A stretch of 64,000 bases of DNA from GCA-2709075 sp964492555 (GTDB lineage: Bacteria; Pseudomonadota; Alphaproteobacteria; MPNO01; UBA2964), in contig CAZBKQ010000003.1 in the NCBI GenBank assembly GCA_964492555.1, positions 79,987 through 143,986 of the forward strand, given 5' to 3'. The translations under genes were made by a program, and so were the position numbers. Position 1 is the first letter of the stretch, and the number at the start of each line of letters is the position of its first letter. The notes under the pieces are model-generated. The model did no database searches and was not told the DNA's origin. It saw only the letters and a list, made by a program, of their open reading frames with translations. Shown here piece by piece: positions 60,146 through 64,000 of this stretch.

Positions 60146-60862
60146 ATGCATGATGATGTCCGCCACGCGCTATCCTACCCGTTCCCGATCCCCGATTATT
60201 CCTTTCTGTTCGGCGGCGGCACCTATCAGGTGATGCATGCGATGGATATCGCGCACCGAGACCGCGCCCCGGTTCTCGCGGCCGGGTCCAACCAGTCCCC
60301 GGAACAGCTGACCCGCAAATATCACATGATCGGGGATGCCGGTGCGATCCCCGCCGAACGGGGTGTGTTGCATGATTTCGATGTGGTCTATGCGGCCCAC
60401 CTGTCCGCTTACGGTTCGGTGCCCGCGACCTTCCAGTCCTCGCCCGGAACGGCGGTGACGGTGTTTGTCCTATGGCTGACGGAGGGGCAGCTACTGCGCA
60501 TGCATGAGACGGAGGGCAATTATTTTTATGACCGGCTGCCCGATATCCGGGTAGAGACTGATTTCGGCGAAACGTTGACGGAGGCCTTTGCCTATACCGC
60601 CCGGAACGGTTGTTTCAATCACCGTGGCGGGCCGCTCGCGTTGGCGGAGATTTCCGCGATCAATCGTCATTTACCCGAAGCCGGGCAGGCGCACGCGCAG
60701 GAATTCGTCCGCGACCGGATCGTGCCGGAACAATCACTGGAGGACTTCGTCACGGAAACCATCCATGACGAGCGCGAACGTCATCGCCGTGTCGCCGCGA
60801 TGGCCGAAGATGCGCTGCCGCCGGCATTCGAACGGGAAACGCTGATGGATTTGGGAAATTAA
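60146..60862 (+). CDS. Uncharacterised protein with gamma-glutamylcyclotransferase-like features
   Basis: A 238-residue protein I cannot name. The segment VLAAGSNQSPEQLTRKY resembles the YGSN loop of gamma-glutamylcyclotransferase-like folds, and FDVVYAAHLSAYGSVPATF and VLWLTEGQLLRMHETEGNY fit the following strands of that fold. The C-terminal helix region is charged and rich in Glu and Arg. A catalytic Glu is plausible but not proven. It is divergent from ubiD and overlaps the end of ubiA by 4 nt, the two being convergent. Confidence 0.6.
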   Translation: MHDDVRHALSYPFPIPDYSFLFGGGTYQVMHAMDIAHRDRAPVLAAGSNQSPEQLTRKYHMIGDAGAIPAERGVLHDFDVVYAAHLSAYGSVPATFQSSPGTAVTVFVLWLTEGQLLRMHETEGNYFYDRLPDIRVETDFGETLTEAFAYTARNGCFNHRGGPLALAEISAINRHLPEAGQAHAQEFVRDRIVPEQSLEDFVTETIHDERERHRRVAAMAEDALPPAFERETLMDLGN

Positions 60863-61791
60863 AGCCCCATCCCGTTCGCCAGCAGAATCCCGGTCAGGAA
60901 CAGCCAGGAAAACAATCTATTCGATTTGAACTTGGCGAGGCAGTCTTTCGGGTTATCTATATCGACATCCCAGACCTGCCAGAAAAGTTGCGCCGCGCCC
61001 GCGCCCAACCCGCCGAAATAGGCCCAGCCCATTCCCGCCGTGTGGCCCGCCATGGCGAAAAACGCAACGGCAATCATATAGAAGAAATAGAGCCAGGGCT
61101 TGCTGCCCAGTCCGAACTTGCGGGCGGTGGATTTTACCCCTGCTGCCGGATCGTCCGCGCGGTCCTGATGGGCGTAAATCGTGTCGTAACCGAGCGTCCA
61201 GAACAGCCCGCCGAAATAGAGCCAGAATGCGGGTTCGGCGAGATCGCCGCACACGGCGGCCCAGCCAAGCAGCGCGCCCCAGTTAAAAGTGAGCCCGAGA
61301 AAAAATTGCGGCCAGAAGGTGATGCGCTTCATCAATGGGTAGGTGAATACGAGGATCAGAGAGGCCGCGCCAACCGCCCAGGCGAAGCTGTTGAGCGTCA
61401 GCAGAACACATAGCCCCACGGCGAGTTGCAGGATCAGGAACAGGATGGCATTCCGCACCGTGATCTGGCCGCTCGGCAGGGGACGGTTCCGGGTGCGCGC
61501 GACCTGCGCGTCGAAGTTGCGATCCATGATGTCGTTGAAGGTGCAGCCTGCGCCACGCATGACCAGCGCGCCGATCCCGAAGGTTGCGAACAGCCAGAGA
61601 TGCTGCGCGGTCTGGAAGGAAAGCGCGATGCTCCACCAGCAGGGAAACAGCAGGAGCCAGGTCCCGATCGGCCGGTCATAGCGGGCGAGCCGTATATAGG
61701 GGCGTGACCAGACCGGCATCAGCCGGTCCACCCAGCCATCCACCGGGATATCGCTTGCGTTTTCAGAAGGCGTTTTTGGCGGATGCGCCAT
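60859..61791 (-). CDS. ubiA: 4-hydroxybenzoate polyprenyltransferase
   Basis: UbiA prenylates 4-hydroxybenzoate in the inner membrane. Both aspartate-rich motifs are present: NDIMDRNFD in GAGCTFNDIMDRNFDAQVAR, and YDTIYAHQDRADD. About eight hydrophobic helices complete the 310-residue protein, which also has RNRPLPSG. It supplies the substrate for ubiD 800 nt away. It is divergent from rsmE; the two starts are 58 nt apart. Confidence 0.96.
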   Translation of the reverse strand: MAHPPKTPSENASDIPVDGWVDRLMPVWSRPYIRLARYDRPIGTWLLLFPCWWSIALSFQTAQHLWLFATFGIGALVMRGAGCTFNDIMDRNFDAQVARTRNRPLPSGQITVRNAILFLILQLAVGLCVLLTLNSFAWAVGAASLILVFTYPLMKRITFWPQFFLGLTFNWGALLGWAAVCGDLAEPAFWLYFGGLFWTLGYDTIYAHQDRADDPAAGVKSTARKFGLGSKPWLYFFYMIAVAFFAMAGHTAGMGWAYFGGLGAGAAQLFWQVWDVDIDNPKDCLAKFKSNRLFSWLFLTGILLANGMGL

Positions 61792-61849
61792 GCGCTATGC
61801 TTTCCTCAACAGAACCTGTTTCATTTTATACAGACCAGGCCCGCATTTC

Positions 61850-62587
61850 ATGCCGTCCATCCGCCTTTTTGTTGAAGACGATCTCGCCGAGGGCAATGTC
61901 ATTGGGCTCGAACGCGCGCAATCGCATTATCTGACCCATGTCATGCGGCAAAAAACCGGCGATGAATTGCGTCTGTTCAACGGACGCGACGGCGAATGGC
62001 GTTGCGAAATTGACGGGACCGGGCGGGGCTGGTGCTCGGTTTCGATTAAGGAACAAACTCGTGATGTGACGACCGGACCAGATATCTGGCTTTTGTTTGC
62101 CCCGGTCAAACGGGCGCGGATCGATTTCATTGCGGCGAAGGCGACGGAGCTTGGGGTAGCGGTGTTGCAGCCGGTCTTTACCGACCATACCGCGGTTTCC
62201 CGGGTGAATACGGAGCGGTTACGCGCCAATGCGGTGGAGGCGGCCGAACAATGCGGCGCGCTGTCGGTGCCGGAGGTGCGCGGAGCGTTAACTCTCTCGG
62301 ATATGCTGGCGGGCTGGCCTGCCAATCGCAAACTGATCGTTTGCGACGAAACCGGGGACGCGGAGCCTATGCTCGAAGCCCTCGCGCGCGAAAAAGACGT
62401 AATTGCGTGGGCGATCCTGATCGGGCCCGAAGGCGGATTTTCCGCTTCTGAACTTGACCGGATACGACAATCGTCCAACTTTATCCCGGTCAGTCTGGGG
62501 CCACGCATTCTGAGAGCGGATACCGCCGCCATCGCGGCCCTGACATGTTGGCAGGCTGTACTGGGCGACTGGGCGGCGGGCCGGTAA
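61850..62587 (+). CDS. rsmE: 16S rRNA (uracil1498-N3)-methyltransferase
   Basis: RsmE methylates U1498 of 16S rRNA. The 245-residue protein has the N-terminal PUA-like domain (SHYLTHVMRQKTGDELRLF) and the SPOUT-type knot with AILIGPEGGFSASELD and the C-terminal SLGPRILRADTAAIAAL. The ATG at 61850 starts the family-typical PSIRLFVEDDL; an earlier ATG at 61790 overlaps the ubiA start. gshA follows after 31 nt on the same strand. Confidence 0.94.
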   Translation: MPSIRLFVEDDLAEGNVIGLERAQSHYLTHVMRQKTGDELRLFNGRDGEWRCEIDGTGRGWCSVSIKEQTRDVTTGPDIWLLFAPVKRARIDFIAAKATELGVAVLQPVFTDHTAVSRVNTERLRANAVEAAEQCGALSVPEVRGALTLSDMLAGWPANRKLIVCDETGDAEPMLEALAREKDVIAWAILIGPEGGFSASELDRIRQSSNFIPVSLGPRILRADTAAIAALTCWQAVLGDWAAGR

Positions 62588-62618
62588 CCGAACGAAACGC
62601 GTAACAGGATTTCCATAC

Positions 62619-63986
62619 ATGGCTGCACCGCCTTCCTCACCGGGTAAACCGATCACCGGAAAAGATGATCTCGTCGCCTATATCGCCGGCGGCGAACGAA
62701 AGTTTGATGATTGGCGTATCGGAACCGAGCATGAAAAATTCGTGTTCAATCTCGAAACGCTGACACCCGCCCCTTATGAGGGCGGATGGGGCATCCGGGC
62801 CCTGCTGGAAGGGATGGGGCGTTTCGGCTGGGAACCCATTCTGGAGGACGGCAATCCGATCGCGCTCAGCCACGCCGGAGGCTGTTCGATCACGCTGGAG
62901 CCGGGCGGTCAGGTGGAGCTCGCCGGGGCGCAGCTGGAAACCATTCATCAGACCTGTAATGAGGTCCATACCCATCTCGCCCAGGTGAAAGAGGTCGCTG
63001 GAGATCTCGGGGTCGGGCTGATCGGGGTCGGGTTTCACCCCACCGCGACGCGCGACGATATCGACTGGATGCCGAAGGGCCGCTATGCGGTGATGCGGCG
63101 CTATATGCCGACGGTCGGCAATCTCGGTATCGACATGATGATTCGTACCTCGACCGTTCAGGTAAATCTCGATTTCTCCTCCGAAGCCGACATGGTGAAG
63201 AAATTCCGGGTTTCACTGGCGTTGCAGCCGGTGGCGACGGCCTTGTTTGCCGCCTCGCCCTTTATCGAGGGAAAACCCAGCGGTTTGGTTTCATCGCGGA
63301 GCCACGTCTGGGAAGACACCGACCCCGATCGCTGCGGCATTCTGCCTTTCGTCTTCGAAGACGGGATGGGGTATGAGCGCTATGTCGATTATGTGCTCGA
63401 TGTGCCGATGTATTTCGTCTATCGCGACGGCAAATATATTGATGCGGCAGGGCAGTCCTTTCGCGACTTCATGGAGGGAAAATTGCCCGCGCTGCCCGGA
63501 GAAACCCCGACCGAGGGGGACTGGTCGGACCATCTGACCACCCTGTTTCCCGAAGTGCGTTTGAAGAAGTTCCTTGAAATGCGCGGGGCGGATGGCGGGC
63601 CGTGGCGGCGGCTTTGCGCCTTGCCCGCGCTTTGGACCGGTCTTCTTTACGACCAGACGGCGCTTGATGCCGCCTGGGACATGATCAAGGGCTGGTCGAT
63701 TGAGGATCACGCCTATCTCCGCAGCGAGGTTCCGAAATCCGGTCTCAAGACGCCGTTCAAGGATGGCTCCGTTCAGGATCTGGCGCAGCGGACGCTGGCT
63801 ATTGCCACACTCGGTCTCAGAAACCGCAAACGGATCGATTCCCGGGGCGCGGACGAGACCGGTTTCCTGGGTACGCTGTGCCAGATCGCCGACAGCGGAA
63901 TTACGCCGGCGGAGGAAATGCTGGAAAAATTCGAGGGAGCGTGGAACGGCGATATTTCTTTACTTTTCCGGGAATATGCCTATTAA
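62619..63986 (+). CDS. gshA: Glutamate--cysteine ligase (plant-type, GCS2)
   Basis: GshA makes gamma-glutamylcysteine in the first step of glutathione synthesis. The 455-residue protein is of the alphaproteobacterial/plant class, with WRIGTEHEKFVFN, GGCSITLEPGGQVELAGAQL and MPKGRYAVMRRYMPTVGNLG, and RIDSRGADETGFL near the C terminus. The gene is complete, ending 14 nt before the window edge. It follows rsmE, the usual alphaproteobacterial order. Confidence 0.96.
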   Translation: MAAPPSSPGKPITGKDDLVAYIAGGERKFDDWRIGTEHEKFVFNLETLTPAPYEGGWGIRALLEGMGRFGWEPILEDGNPIALSHAGGCSITLEPGGQVELAGAQLETIHQTCNEVHTHLAQVKEVAGDLGVGLIGVGFHPTATRDDIDWMPKGRYAVMRRYMPTVGNLGIDMMIRTSTVQVNLDFSSEADMVKKFRVSLALQPVATALFAASPFIEGKPSGLVSSRSHVWEDTDPDRCGILPFVFEDGMGYERYVDYVLDVPMYFVYRDGKYIDAAGQSFRDFMEGKLPALPGETPTEGDWSDHLTTLFPEVRLKKFLEMRGADGGPWRRLCALPALWTGLLYDQTALDAAWDMIKGWSIEDHAYLRSEVPKSGLKTPFKDGSVQDLAQRTLAIATLGLRNRKRIDSRGADETGFLGTLCQIADSGITPAEEMLEKFEGAWNGDISLLFREYAY

Positions 63987-64000
63987 TTTTCGTGGTTAAT

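Noticed and set aside
1..64000. tRNA, rRNA, CRISPR arrays, transposases, phage genes or attachment sites
   Set aside because: None was recognised in reading both strands; no cloverleaf-like or direct-repeat-spacer pattern and no integrase or transposase motif was seen.

Overview
The window is a gene-dense, high-GC stretch of an alphaproteobacterial chromosome. The evidence is the arrangement of housekeeping genes and the protein types: xseB-ispA-dxs-tlyA, a DUF3035/BamF-type lipoprotein beside lspA and two M16 peptidases, an rimK-msbA-DUF374-waaA-lpxK-lpxL lipid A block, a plant-type gshA and ubiA/rsmE/gshA together. A TAXI-type TRAP transporter, a TctC-type binding protein and several UbiD/SDR genes point to an oxidative, organic-acid-using, probably marine or sediment heterotroph of the Rhodospirillales-like orders. 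That placement is inference. I see no rRNA, tRNA, CRISPR array, insertion sequence or phage gene, and no gene-free stretch over 300 bases.

Layout. 1-5392 (+): end of a histone-deacetylase-like gene, then xseB, ispA, dxs, tlyA and a TrmA/RlmD-type RNA methyltransferase. 5396-7897 (-): aroC, fabI and a glycine-zipper lipoprotein. 8076-12536 (+): pdxH, a universal stress protein, an SDR, an esterase and an MFS carrier. 12539-16235 (-): pssA, psd, a SAM hydrolase, a diguanylate cyclase and a small unknown protein. 16390-24136 (+): ribF, ileS, lspA, a BamF-type lipoprotein and two M16 peptidases. 24138-24878 (-) is a TauE carrier; 25025-28131 (+) is pgi-mutL; 28138-30651 (-) is an AhpD-like protein, rsmD, an RluB-type synthase and a PuuD-like hydrolase.

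30740-43384 is the accessory part. It holds an orphan TctC-type binding protein, an Asp/Glu-racemase-like protein without its cysteines, two tandem UbiD decarboxylases, a PhyH dioxygenase, an alpha/beta hydrolase with a probable CTG start, a TAXI TRAP transporter, a hotdog thioesterase and an SDR that lacks Tyr-x3-Lys. tadA lies inside it, split by an artificial scaffold gap. A CATACG-N4-CGTATG dyad between ubiD and phyH recurs upstream of the thioesterase, which suggests shared control. The likely theme is uptake and breakdown of a carboxylated, possibly aromatic, substrate; the substrate cannot be read from sequence.

43398-63986 returns to core functions: purD, xseA, an M23 peptidase, the lipid A/Kdo/export genes, a fused retropepsin-RimK protein, a P-type ATPase that closely resembles eukaryotic Na+/K+-ATPase, pmbA, canonical ubiD, an unknown GGCT-like protein, ubiA, rsmE and gshA.
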